From assembly GCA_947652605.1 (NCBI GenBank), contig OX393583.1, positions 12,875,222 to 12,939,221 of the forward strand: a stretch of DNA of 64,000 nucleotides. The letters run 5' to 3'. Source of the stretch: Elmis aenea. Lineage: Eukaryota > Arthropoda > Insecta > Coleoptera > Elmidae. A model generated the notes under the pieces. The model saw only the letters and a program-made list of their open reading frames with translations, had not been told where the DNA came from and searched no databases. How positions within the stretch are numbered: position 1 is the first letter of the stretch; the number at the start of each line of letters is the position of its first letter. The position numbers and the translations under genes are program-made. This document shows positions 1 to 13,100 of this stretch, in pieces.

Positions 1-425
1 GGAAATTTAATTTTTAGTTTTTTTTTCAAATTACACTTTTTATTAATTTTAAAACTCTACTGTTTACTATTACAACTATTTGTATTTTTTAAAACTGTTG
101 GCGCTGATTTGTTTTGAGAATTGTTAATTTCACGTATCTGAAGATTAAAAATCCAAAAATTAATTGTATGTGAAATAATTTTTTCGATTGTTTCAGGTGT
201 CGACTCCATAATGGTGCAAGATAATGAGCATTTCTTATTTTGGTTTAAACATGTAACCTACTAAGATGCTGTTTCTGCGTTAATGAAAGATATACAAAAT
301 GTTATTATTGAAGTAAATATTATTAAATTTTATGAGCATGATTAGTTCGGTTTTTTATTTTTTATGAATTAATAAATAAAAATTGAAATATTGGATTGTG
401 AAAGTCCTCAAGTTTTATTTAATAC
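1..425. repeat. Duplicated gene block, copy 1 (3' end of DUF4430 gene A)
   Basis: This stretch is nearly the same as 15766-16365. Both copies hold the end of the last intron, the 68-nt last exon and the 3' flank, including the shared string around AATAAATAAA at 371-380. Copy 2 has about 150 bp in the intron that are missing here (roughly 15940-16100). Homology fades past about 425. It begins at base 1, so the duplicated unit probably continues to the left of the window. Confidence 0.85.
197..264 (+). CDS. DUF4430 secreted protein, gene A, last exon only
   Basis: Last coding exon of a third member of the DUF4430 family; the earlier exons lie before the window. A TTTCAG acceptor at 191-196 is followed by a phase-1 exon encoding the domain end (GVDSIMVQDNEHFLFWFKH, then V-T-Y and TAA). 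Gene B differs in only two residues at the tail (V-S-F). The motif E-H-F-L-F-W-F matches the final aromatic strand of the DUF4430 fold, as in the C-terminal domain of transcobalamins. Length, phase and splice site match the last exons at 16133 and 34846. A possible poly(A) signal lies at 371-376. It cannot be told from here whether the whole gene is intact. Confidence 0.8.
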
Positions 426-449
426 ATTATAGCTTTGTTCCCTGCCTGG

Positions 450-2790
450 TGAACCGAAGAAGTCAAAAGAGAAGTAAAGGAAAATAAAAGATTATGAAAA
501 AATACCAGACATCACGCAAACCAACAGATTACGAAAAATATAAACAGTAAAAAGAAAAGGCTAAACGGATTGCGCTAGAACCAAAGACTTGCGAGGACTT
601 TGGAAAAAGAATGGAAGATCATTATGCGAGCAATCAAAAACTTTTCTACAAGGTATTAAAAAACCTAAGACAAGACAAAAACCATACATTAAAGCAAGCA
701 ATGGATAACGGAAGAATACCACAAAAAAAAAATTATCGAAAGATGGGGAAATTATTTTAAGGAGTTATTGGAAAGTGACAACATGAAAAATGATGAGGAA
801 GAAGAGCAAGGACAGGAGGAATACGAAACAATCAAACAAGAATATGAACTAGAAATAACCGAAGATTAGTTGGATAGAGCGATACATAAAAGGAAAATTG
901 GAAAAGCAGCAGGTCATGATGGCGTTTTACCTGAAATTATTAAGTACATGGGAGTAGAGGGTAAGAAAATGCTGTTAAGAATAGTAAATAAAGCATGGCA
1001 GGAAAAACATATTCCAAAGGACTGTTATATTACCGATATTCAAGACTGAGGATAGCAAAAAATGCGAAACTACAGAGGCATATCTCTACTTAGCGTAGTA
1101 GAAAAATTATATTAAAGAATTTTAGAGGCAAGATTAAGAAAACATTTCCAAAGAAATTTGGAAGAGGCGCAATGTGGCTATAGACCGGGTAGAAGCACGC
1201 AGGGTCTAATTTTTACGTTGAGACAGTTAAGTGAAAAAACAATGGAACATTCAAAGATGGTGTACTTGTGCTTTTTCGATCTGTCTAAAGCCTTCGATAG
1301 AGTGCCAAGGAAGAAGATCTGTAAGATATTGAAATAAAGTAGAGTGCGAAAAGGATTATTAAACGCCATCAAGAGTTGGTTCATATAATAGTAGAAATTA
1401 TGTGCGAACCCATAACAGCAGTTCCCAGCAATGGCGTACGCACGGGGGAATTAGGGGGATAAATCTCCTTTCGAAAGTTTGAAAAGAACTAAAATTTTAA
1501 TTATCGCATTTCAAAATTGCGCTATAGACGGTTTTTCCATACATTTAAAATATATTATGTTTGTATATTTTACTCTTAAATTCTATTTTTGGGTACGCTT
1601 GGCCTTGCAAATAAAAAAAATGCCTATAGTGCTGTTTACTGGGGGGGCTGCTGCCCCCTGGACCCCCGCCACTCTTTCTTTCGACTCACTTCTTGTGTCT
1701 AGTCCCCATAGATCATTTTCTAATTGCACCATTCACCATTACCATGCCCCGTTTGAAATTTGTCAGTATTATTTTTGCAAATTAAATCGATATCCCCCCT
1801 GAAATATTTTTCTGCGTACGCCACTTGTTCCCAGGAATGTATAACAACTGTGAGAGCAAGACAAGGAGGCACATTAAAACCACTGCTCTTTATAATTATT
1901 GTAAATAAAATAATTAAAGAATGTAAGCAAAACACAAAGAAAGCCTACTGGGGTTGGAATAAACTAAAACCAATATCCTTAACAGAACTAGCCTTTGCAG
2001 ATGATGTGGTGTTATTAGCTAAAAGCGAAAAGGACTTGCAACTCAATCTAGACATATGGGCAGATACATTAAGTAGATATAATATTAATATAAATATAAC
2101 AAAGACAAAGGTAATGGTTATAGCGAAAAATCATGAACCAATTACAATTATGCTAAACCAAAAAAAGATAGAGCAGGTAGCGATTTTTAAATATTTAGGA
2201 ACAATAATTGCAGAGAATGGTAAATTGGAGGAAGATCTGAATAACAGAATAGCGGCGGCGACGAAATTTTTACTACGCCACTAATAAATGTGTGATAAGT
2301 AAGAAGGAAATATCAAAAGAAACGAAGACGCGAGTTTTTAAAGCAGTGTACGTACCAATTCTCACGTACAGTTCAGAAACTTGACACTAACACAAAAACA
2401 AAGAATACGGGTACAGGAAATGAGATTTCTGAGAAGAATAAAGGAATGTAAATTGATCGATAAAATCAGTAACGAAAAAATTCGAAATAAACTAGAAGTA
2501 ACAGATATTAAGAAAAAGATGGAGACGAATTAATTAAGATGGCTTGGACATCTACTACGCATGCCAGAAAGTCGATACGCGAAAATAGGGTGGAAAATGA
2601 AGATGGAGGGAAAAAGAAATAGAGGAAGACCAAGAATAAAATGGGAAAAAGAAGTGAGGCAGAGACTAGAACAAAAAGGAGTCAGCTGGAGAGATGTGCC
2701 ACAATTAGCTTACGATAAGCAGGAGTGGAGAAACATAACACAAATAGAAAAGCATACCTCAACACCATACATCGACACCGAAAGGTACAG
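450..2790 (+). pseudogene. RTE-like LINE reverse transcriptase remnant, interrupted by a hAT-like MITE
   Basis: A decayed non-LTR retrotransposon ORF2 on the + strand, without its endonuclease. In order it shows a linker region (about 480-900), the RT start (GKAAGHDGVLPEIIKYMG near 900-950), the box NYRGISLLSVVEKLY near 1065-1110, GYRPGRSTQG near 1170-1205, the FDLSKAFD palm motif near 1275-1300, the catalytic FADDVV near 1995-2012, the thumb, and the C-terminal tail with GRPRIKWEKEV near 2620-2655. Several stops and frameshifts break it. The 1429-1826 insert splits the palm just before VRARQGG. The gag-less C-terminus with a basic GRPR..W motif fits RTE-type elements common in insects; the clade is inference. 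Confidence 0.85.
1429..1826. mobile_element. hAT-like MITE inserted in the LINE, 8-bp TSD
   Basis: A 398-bp element bounded by inverted ends TGGCGTACGCA / TGCGTACGCCA. It is flanked by an exact 8-bp direct repeat GTTCCCAG (1421-1428 and 1827-1834). It sits in the LINE palm domain; removing it with one repeat restores the neighbouring RT segments. The interior has no recognisable transposase. The 8-bp TSD and terminal sequence fit hAT; the superfamily is inference. Confidence 0.8.
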
Positions 2791-4090
2791 GGTAAGTGGG
2801 TGGGCAAATTTCGATGTTTTCATAGGGAATCTCGGTAACTATAAGACGTATCAAAAAACGGACCGCGCATCCTCGATCTCTTTTTTCGAGAAAAAGTTAA
2901 TGGTGAAAACTAAAATTGGTTATCGTCTTTTGTTTTCGAGCTATCGCCGATAACTCGATTTTTCGACTTTTCGTTTTGTGACTATATTTCGCTTGTTTAT
3001 GAAAATAAACAACAATAATTTTGACGTTCCACAGGCACTTTTTTGATAAAAATGCAGTGGCGTAAACATTTTTTCAAAAAAAAAAATTCGAATTCGAGTT
3101 GTGACATGAAGTTGTATTTTTTTAAATGGAACCCATAGTTGGCTATGGCTTATTTAAATTCCTTATTTTTTGTCATTTCAAATAAGGGTTGATGTATTTA
3201 TTTTCAATAATACGCAAGTTACGAAGGTTTTCTAGTTTTTTTTTTTTTTAACAAAATTATAGTAGGCTGTGAAAACAAAAACAAAACAAGGTGTAAAACC
3301 TTTTAAAACTTGGTACAAGTTACGAAGGTTTTCTAATTTGTTGTTGTGATAAACATCCACTTATCTGTGAAACGTAATCTTTTTATCTTCAATATTTTTT
3401 GACTTAGTAAGACTACAGGATTTGCAGCTAACCATTGTAGGACATAAAACTCTAAATTTCTTGACTTTTTGACGTCACTTCCGTCACCGTCAAACGCTGC
3501 TGTATAATATTAAAAGTTCCTTCCTTTATCGTTTTATTCATTGTTTTAATCCTATATAGTACTGGTTTTTTAAGACGTTGACGCTTGCGGTGCGCAAATT
3601 TCTATGAACCCAATACGTACAAATGTCATTTATAGCGTTCCAGCAGCGACTAATAAATACATTTATTAGTTTATAGTTAACGCATGTGCATAAACCATTT
3701 CATGTATTAGTCCATGAACTAGTAAATTTTGGTCTGCCCGAACAAATTTTTTAATTATTTGCCTATAGTGTTTCTTAAGTTTTAGAGCAAACTAATTATT
3801 TTTATAGCAATTATTATTTTTATAAGAAAACAATACGTCTTATAGCAACTGCACATTTTTACAGATACAAAATATCAGAAAAAATATTACCTCTAATATT
3901 TGTCAAGCATTTAATTTGTACTCTTAATAATCCTCAGCTTAGTCCCACTTATATTACACAGTTCTGATTCTAAAACAATAGCTACATTTTATTTGATAGC
4001 TCATGGATTATCTTAAAAGCTTTGTTTTTAAGGTTTAATCAGTATTTTTAGGCTTTTCTATTGTTTGGAATATATCGGGGAAATTTGATA
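2784..4090. other. Intergenic DNA with degraded repeat arms
   Basis: No gene is visible. At 2783-2795 there is a lone TA-CAGGGT terminus without a partner. The stretch 3110-3240 (around CCCATAGTTGGCTATGG) and the string around TAATACGCAAGTTACGAAGG recur elsewhere in the window (about 19290-19410, 42780-42825, 59570-59640, 60000-60055), so they belong to dispersed palindromic elements. The remainder to the gene B promoter is AT-rich with no pattern I recognise. Confidence 0.5.
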
Positions 4091-4103
4091 CGATAAAAGA
4101 GCT

Positions 4104-4142
4104 TATAAATTAACAGGTGACAAAAAAATTCTTCACATCAGT
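4104..4142 (+). promoter_or_regulatory. Probable core promoter of DUF4430 gene B
   Basis: TATAAA at 4104-4109 lies about 31-36 nt upstream of an arthropod-type initiator, TCAGT, at 4138-4142. The ATG follows at 4181, giving a short leader of about 41 nt. The spacing is slightly long but workable. No transcript evidence is available here. Confidence 0.5.
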
Positions 4143-4180
4143 TTTTGGTCTCAACGCCAAAGCAAAGAAAAACAAGAATC

Positions 4181-7100
4181 ATGAGAAGCTTCAACCAATT
4201 ATATGTTTTTTCATTAATTCTACTGTTTGGACTTGTGGTAAGTAAATAAAGACAATAAGTTAAGTTGTTAGTATAAATGTATACAAACTGAGGAAACAAA
4301 AAAAAATATTGCAAGCACCGAAAAAAGATTTCTACAGTTTTATTTATATTTTAAATCGTATTTAAACGAAAAACAATTTTTTTTTGTTAAACCCTGTTAA
4401 CATTAAAGTATTTGTGGAGTATTTCGGTTATCAATACAGGGTGATTCAGTTTGACTGCACAACCCTATAACTTTGTTATTTTAAGAGCAAACCCCCAAAA
4501 CCTTATATTTTTGTTAATAATGGAAAATTCTCTATCGAATGACGTTCAAATTCAAATGTTTTTTTTTTCGGTGAAATACGTCAGGTTGGCGATAGTCCAC
4601 TTTTTTTTTTAAATTAAATAGTATGCTTTTTTTAATCTGATGGACAATTAAATGTTAAATTCGATAGTGTATTATAAAAATAATCATACATAGAAAAATG
4701 TTTGAGAAAAATTAGTTTAAAAGTTAATTATTATTTGGCATAAAATCGTTGTATAAGACTAAACAAAACACGAGTTAATGTGGTTTAATAAACCTATATT
4801 GTTGCTTTGGGTCATAAATAAACGTACATACACCACTTTCGTAATTATTGAAAGTAATTGTCCTGTTTTGTTCATAAATAAGAACAACAAACCAAATACT
4901 ATTGTTTATTTAATATCAATATGATGTACCTACCTATTTACTTTTTGCAATTTACATTCTGCTTAAAACTTTTTTATTATGAACTTTACTCCTTAGCTTA
5001 CCCAGTGTTTAACACGTTTACCGCCGTGGTGGTCATAAATGACCGGCACTGTAACTTCCAGTAGCGCCGTGGTGGTCATAGATGACCGGCGCAACCGACT
5101 TCAATAAAAATGCGTAAAATACGCAAATAATAGCGTTTATGATTTTGTAAATGTAATTAATATGAAAATAATGGTTAAAAACAATAGGTGCAGCTACGAA
5201 CATGTCAAAATTTTTATTTTTAGTATTACAAATCAAATAGAAATAAAGCGATGTAATTTGTTAAAACACGGTAGACAAAAGTGTGGTTTGCCATCACAAT
5301 CGCCACAAAATGTTGACACTTTTTTGGTTCTATTTTTTGCTACCGTTCTACCATGTATTTTGAAATTATGTTTGTAACAATTTTTGCAATATTTTCTGAC
5401 TTTACACGCTTCTCCCTCCTTCGTGACGCAGTCTTGGCCTTAAAACTACGGAGGAAACGGGCGAGGAGGTTCATTTTGACACTGAGTCAGATGCGTAATT
5501 AATTTTTTTCTAAATTCAACAATTGTAATAGATTTATTACGTGTTACTCCTTGTTTTTATACAGTGTTAAGTAAAAGCTCAAGTGCAAGTTTTCTGTACC
5601 ATTTTAGTTTTTCTCAGTGGGTTGCAATATGCAGACATTTGATCAGATAAATCGACGGCAGCTTTGCCTGCGTTTGTAATCTACAGGGTAGTCCACTTTT
5701 TTAACAGTCGATAGAAAAACTTATTTTAAAGCGAATATTCCATATCAACATGGGTCAAACGCTTCATTTAAAAGATACAGGGTGTTGAAATTTTCGAAAA
5801 AACATCGATAATTTTTAACCGTTTCCCAACCAGTAGATATATTTAAACCAAATTTGGTATACAGCACCACCTTATATGTTACCACATTCGGTGGGAATAT
5901 CAAGCCCCACAAGCAACCAGTGGCGGAGTTGTGGGGGTTCAGTTTCAATAAATGTTATAAAAAACTAGTACGGCCCTGTTCAAAATCAAACTTGAAATTG
6001 TTTTTCTGTGTAACATTTTATTTTAAACAAAAAGTGTATTTCAATTTTTTTTTGTATCTACCACCGTTTGGCGCGAAATTTGATTTATTTTACTATTCTC
6101 GCGAAAATTTGCTCACAGATTCGATCTAAAAATATCGCTAATACTCGAAATAAAGAAGTAATTACCGATTTTTGCAGTTTTTAATAACCAAACATGCTAA
6201 TTATGAGAAAATAATTTTCGCTAAATTAATGATTAATGAGCATTTATTCTGCAATTTGCCATTTTCAGCTTTTCGCAATATTTTTAGATAGAACTTATGA
6301 GCAAATTTTTCGCGAGAAAAATAAAATAAATCAAATTTCGCGCCAAACAGTGGTAGATACGAAGAAAAGTCTAGAGACACTTTTTGTTTAGAATAAAATG
6401 TTCTACCCAAACATAATTTCGAGTTTGATATTGAACAGGGCCGTACTAGTTTTTTATAAAATTTATTTAACTGTAGCCCTACAACTCCGCCACTGTTTGC
6501 TTGTGGGGGTTGAAATTCTAATGTATTTACTGTGAAATTAACCGTTTTACCATGTGAATTATTTTTTTTAACCTTATATAATTTTTAGATGTAAATTTAC
6601 TTTTGGTACGCTCCTACGCCGTGCCGTGGTGGTCATAGATGACCGGCAGCGTGAGTAATGCACCACGCATAATAATTTTGAACTATACATTCTTATTGGA
6701 TGTAATTCCTATTGGGTATGATTCCAATATGGACAAACTCTCACCGGCGTTGGATTCAACACCAGCAAAATAAGCTCGGCAGTAAACGTGTTAATCAGAC
6801 TCTGAGAAATGTGCTTAAACCATTTTCAATACAAATGATTACTTCTCCTTCTCGACTCATTTTGCCTTTTCAGGCGTCAGAGGGTAATTTTGTGTTCTGA
6901 GACCATTTCCACCATGTCCTTCTATCTTTTGCTAACGTTTTCATTTCTTCTAGCGTTTATAACCCTATTTCCCTTACTTTCTTCTTGGTCTTCCTCTTTT
7001 TTGGCTGGTTTTCCAATTTCCATTACTTTTCTCGTGATTCTGTCAGGTTTCATCCTTACCACATGGCCATACCAGTTTAGTTGATTCTTTTTTATTTTAC

Positions 7101-10100
7101 CTATTGTTTGTTCTTGTTCTGTTATTCCTCTAATGTTTTCGTTTTTATCCTGTTCCATTTAGTTTTCCCGGAAGTTTTTCTGAGGTGTTTCATTTCTATG
7201 GTGTTATTTTAGCCTCGTTTTTTTTTCCCCATTATTGTCCAGTTTTCGGATGCGTTATGGCGTATGGTAAAGTTACCATATTATATATTTTCATTTTCTC
7301 CTTTATGTCTATATCTTTGTGTCCTAGTATTGTTTTGTTTAATGAGTAATATATTTTTGTTGATTTGTTCGCTATATCTGTTAATTCGGCATTTATTTTC
7401 CCATCCTCTGTTATTATGCTTCCCAAGTATTCGTATGTTGTTACTCTTTCCAGTATATTGTTTTTACATTTAATTTTGTTGTTGTTCTGATTGTCTTTTT
7501 GTTTTTCGTTTACGATCATAGTTTTTGTTTTATATTTATGTTCACTTCCATTCGCCGATCGCCACCGCCACCCGCCGATGTGAGTTGACACTAACAAAGA
7601 CTAATGGACTTGCACTGTTTCAGAATAAACGGTTCCAAGTTTCAATAATTTTGGCGTGCCATCTTGCACAAATTATGTTTTCGTAATTATGTTTCTTGAT
7701 TATTGTTCTTTTAATTATAAAAGGCGAAGAACAATGTGGTTATTTTTCTAGGGAGCAGGAAGTGTAGAAGATGAAGCCTTACAAGATTGCGGCGGTTCAA
7801 CTTTATGTCAAAATCGTAAGTACTTTATTGTTATGAATGCTTTAAATACTTTTTTGCGTCATTTTTATTTATTCCAAAAAAAACAACTTTAGAAATTTGT
7901 TATATATTTTTTTAATATACAGGGTGTTTCACTTTTCTATGGGATACTATTGCTATCTCCGTAAATAACGAAATTACAAGGTTGGTTAAATGGGACAAAA
8001 GTTAGCTATTTAGGAGTGTATTTTAAACAAGATATTGTTTTGTTTAAAAAATTCATGGCTTGCGTGATATAACGAAAAAACCGAAATCAATCAAAATTTT
8101 TAAACTTAAATATCTCGGCTATTGTTGCGAATACACAAAAACTCCGAAGGAAAAATGTTTTGTAGATTTTGTTTGCTATAAGATGGCGATAGTCAGGTTT
8201 TTATTTTTAAATTACCGTTACTTATTTTCAGCTTTTCCGAAAAATCGGTTTGATTTTCCGAAAATTTCACTTGACGAAAGTTGTAGCCCATAAAATTTGC
8301 TATCCAGAATGAGCCGTCGTTTTTTTTTGTACAACCTTTCGTTTTAAAGATACAGCGGTTGCAAAATCAAAGAAGCAATTAAAGTTTTTAAATTTTTCAC
8401 ATTTTTTTTGTACAAACTGCCTTATAACTTTTAAACTATTGCCTGTAGGCAAAACATAATTATAATCAATTTTGCAGAGAATATTATGCTCTATTAAAAA
8501 GCTGTAAGGTATTTTACGATTAAGTTGATATTTTTGGCGACAGAGTCTTTTAAATGCAGAAGTGTAAAAAAAATCAAGTAAGTGTTGATATCTGCTTAGC
8601 ATTTGATTTTAGAAAAAAATTGTACTTGAAATTTTTTCTTAGAAAAAGGTCCTCTATCACCACTTAAAATATTTGCGGTGATAACGGGGACACCCTGTAT
8701 GTACTAACAATTAGTATTCGTATGGTGATTTACATTTCGCATTACATTTGTTTTATTAAATATCTCGCACGCTAATTTATAAATAAAAATTTGACAGTCG
8801 CCATTTTATGGCAAACAAAATGTAGCAACAATACTTCGTCTGGCATTTTTGTTTATTAGCAATGATAGCAGAATTATTTGAGTTTAAATATTTTAGTAGA
8901 TTTCGTTTTTTTTTTTTAAAATTATATCACCCAAGTTCTGACATTTTTAAAATATAGCAAACTTTTGTCCCATTCAACCAACCTTATATTTTCATTATTT
9001 ACGGAGATAGCAATAGTGCTCTATCAAAAATCACCTTGTATAAATTAAATAAAAAAGGTGAAAGCGTACACCCTTGTTTTGTGCCTTTGGCAATTTTTAT
9101 GTTTTTTGTTAGTTTTCCACCTATTTTAATTTGCAAACTTGAGTTTTTCATAAATTTATTTGACCGTGTTTAGTCATTTCATATTATACAAAATGTCCAT
9201 CTTGCACATATTTCTTTAATATCTGGTTTAATAAATCAATAAAAAAATAATTTAAAGATGAATAAGTAATTTTTTTAAAACCGATAATTTTCTCAGATAT
9301 AATTTAATTTTCTTTAATTGACAAGGTCTAAATGTCTACTTTTTACTTTTTAATACCCTTATCCAGCGACAAATAACTTATATAATTTGTGTTTTTGTTT
9401 CAGCTGGAACAAAAACGGCTGAAATCAGCTACATGCTTTGGGTAGGCGATGATATTAGTGAAACGTACTGCTTAGATATGCACGTAAGTGTAGACACTCC
9501 GTTTTACAATGTTATGGAAAAGGCAGCAGAAAAAGACCAACACTACGAATTTACCGCCACAAACCACCCTGTATACGGACATTACGTCACCTCCATAAAC
9601 GGCGTTCAAGAGAATACAACGTCCAATCACTACTGGATGATTTATCGCTTATCGGCGAAGCCTGAACCAAATAGTCCTCCTGGTGATGATAAACTATCCG
9701 ATGTTGGTAAGTAAATTAAGTTTTTTTCTCAACTCCTTAATAAATTATCCCATTCGTATAACCTATCACGAGCGGTGTTTGGTGTTGTTCAAGTCCAAAA
9801 GATTTCTTGCGTCGATTCGTAGCCTTGGACGATATTTAGATTCATAATTACACACATCGGAGACCAAGCAACAGTCAAAACAGAACAAGACGAAAGCAGT
9901 TTCATCAGCCAAAGAAGTTAAGACAACAGTAATTTGTGTTGCGAAAAGCATTTTTATGAGTGATTTTCTTGAAAAAGAGAAACAACAAATGGAGCGTCCT
10001 AAGCCAACCTACTAGACCAATCCTACCAAACAATGCGGAAGATACATTAGCGAAAAAAAAGTTGTTTCGCTAGGATAATACGCCACGTCACAAATCTGTT

Positions 10101-13100
10101 ATTGTGATGGCTCATATTCATCAATTGGGCTTCGAATTCTTGTCTCATGCACCCTAATCACCAGGCTTAGTTCTGTTGGACTTCGGTTTGTTACTAAACA
10201 TGAAAAAGTTTCATTTCGGTTAGAAGTACGCGTTGGATTTCGAATTGATTGCTGTTACAAACAGGGCTGGGGAGTCGGCAGAAAAATAACCGACTCCCGA
10301 CCCTGAGTCGATTTTTTTTTTAAACCGATCGACTACCAACTCCTTTCATAAAAAAAGTCATTAGCACATATTTACTACAGTGAAAGCCGTATTTTTTTTC
10401 GTTACCATGTTACCAAATGTATTTAACAAGGGTGAAACGGTTTATTTTCTTATGTTTTCTAAATAATGAAGAAAATGTAAAAAACTACGTTTTTTTAAAA
10501 ATAAAAATATAAAATTTGCAAAAATTTAGCAAAGATTGCAATTAATAAACGAGAGATTTTCGGTAATCTAATAAAACAAATAAAAAATTAAAATATTGTG
10601 GACAAGTTAGCCCCTACTACTGCGCAAATGCGTGCCAATTTACAAAACACCCCTCGTTATACATCGACTTTGTAACAATAATTCTTTTATTTACTAGGGT
10701 TAATTAAACAAAACAAAATTACTCATTAGAAAAGTTTTAACATTAAAATAGAGAGGTACCCGGAAATTACCCGGTACCCGGCATACTCGGCGATATTTTC
10801 AGTACCCGCAAATTACCTGGATCCGACAAAATATTTTGGGATCCGGTGCCGGGTAATGAAGTTTTTGATTCGTAAATATAATAATAAGTTAATGAGATTA
10901 TTAGAATTTTACTAGACGCAAAATTTAATTTAGGGTTACATTAAGCAGATATTTTAAAATAGTTCCAAACCGCACCCATTTTTTCCTACACAATTTAACC
11001 CGACTTGATAGTTGTACATGTCCGAAAAAAAAACGGCAACTAGCAGCAAGGACACAAATTCGGAGAATTCTCCGATTGTACTTTCCGATGCTTTCCGTTA
11101 ACGTATGACGAACACCTGCACAAAATCTACCGATTACCCGGTACCCGATCGGGTACCCGGCCGGATAAATATTTTTAATTTTCCCGTTACTCGGTACCCG
11201 GTACCCGGCAATTTTTGAACTCGGTACATCACTAATTAAAACCATATTTCTACATACCTGACTTCAAAAAAAGGCAATATCGGCTTTTGAAAACTTTTAA
11301 ATGTCACGGGCTAAGATTTGGTTGACCACAGAACTAATCTTACCGTGCATCAAACGAATCATGCGTTTTGTATTCGTGCGCTGTCTATAAACTTTTCCAG
11401 TTAAGGGCGTAATGCTCGTGTTAGTTATGAGACATGTTGTAGGGTATACATTACTCGTTTATTAAAAAAGGTAATCATATGAGGAAAAAAGCCTTCAATT
11501 GTCGATGAACTAATTGATGTCCCTACGTTATTCAAATTTTTTTTTTTTTTTAAACAAGGCGCAAAAAAATTGTTTAAAATTGCCCATTTTGATAGTTCAG
11601 TAATATTGTAAAAATTTGTAAATAATCAATATATGAGGACATAGATACTTACATTGAAACTTTTACTTTACAAATCAGTTTTCCTGTAAATAATATATTT
11701 ACAAATAACATTGCAATTCTTATGTAACAAGTGCATGTTTTGCTAAAATATCAAATACACATTGCCTAACTATCAGGCGCTTTGCAAGGTATCGTTGTTT
11801 TTTGTGGCATTAAGATAAGCTACACTGTAAAACTAGGTATTTAAATGTTTTCTTATCGACTAGCTGACTAGGGACTAACTAAATAAACACGCAAGTGATG
11901 AATACTATAATATATACAACTTATAATATTATGTATGAATACAAACAAACGACATTACTTAAATTTAGAAATGGAAAAATAATGTTTTAACAAAATAAAT
12001 TATATATGTACAACTTAATATTATACAATATAAACAAACGAAATTACTTAAATTTAAAAATTAAAAAATAAATATTTAATAAAATAAATCTTATAATAGT
12101 TTAATAAATACATTTTTAAATTTATATATGTTTAATAAAATAAATCTTACAATAATTTAATAAAGAAATGTATACGTTACATACTGAGGTAAACCTATCT
12201 TTCTAATTATTGTGATATTTACATTCATATAAACTATTATTAAGCGATTTATTAAAACAATCGATACTACTTAAATATTTTAGTAATTTTAACGGTAAAA
12301 ATGAAAATTTTGAATTTACTGTTTTAACGAAGATTATTTAGTTTTTAATTTACATGCTGATGTACCATTGTTTCTTTTTTTTATCCGGGTGCTTTTATAA
12401 CAATTTTATTAAAATACTTAGTTACTAATTTTGAATATTGCAATGCAAACAATCATCTCAAATCTTTAAATGTTTTTTTTTTAAGATATTGGGGATCAAT
12501 TATTTCTGGTAAAAAGCATTTATAAAAAAAAGTAGATAGTTGATTTACCATGTTTTCTTCCCAAAATTTATTATCTTTATATATTTTTTCAACTGCAAAG
12601 CCAAAAGGTGTCCAAATTACAAACATGCAATAATTTTTTTGTGCGACATGCAGTTGTCCCTGTACTTGATAGTAATAATTGTCCCTTCTTTTTAGTTTTA
12701 ATTCGCCATTTTCTACCTCAGCATATGAAATTTTTTTATTATTAATCGCTTCGAGTGGTGTACAAGACGATGCATTAAAAGGACATTTTATTTCGATGAT
12801 ACCGTCATTGTCTATAAGACCATCGGGGGAAGCCGCTAGAAAGTTATAGTTTTCATCAACAAATAGACCACAATCGATAATTTTCAAGTTATATTTTTCC
12901 TCAAATTCCCGAATAGCTATTCTTTCATGGTCTTGGCCCCAACGAGTAGCTTTGTTTCCAATAAAAGTAGAATAAAGTATACTTTTAAGCGTATTCCCAC
13001 AGTTTGTTTTCTTTCTTAATTTACATATTCTGCCGAAATTTGATGCAGTTAGTCGAATAGATCTTTCTTGCCTCCATAATACGTTATTTTGTTGCCCAAT

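Larger units (their letters stand above)
5013..6790 (-). mobile_element. piggyBac-type element remnant, TTAA-flanked
   Basis: TTAA at 5009-5012 and at 6791-6794 flank inverted ends CACGTTTACCGCCG and CGGCAGTAAACGTG. Three subterminal copies of a near-palindrome, GGTCATAGATGACC with flanking GCCGTGGT, lie near 5027-5045, 5069-5092 and 6621-6647. A transposase C-terminal zinc finger survives on the minus strand (5233-5409). The interior carries a later palindromic insertion (5899-6513). TTAA target, inverted ends and the zinc finger together identify piggyBac. It sits in intron 1 of gene B. Confidence 0.85.
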
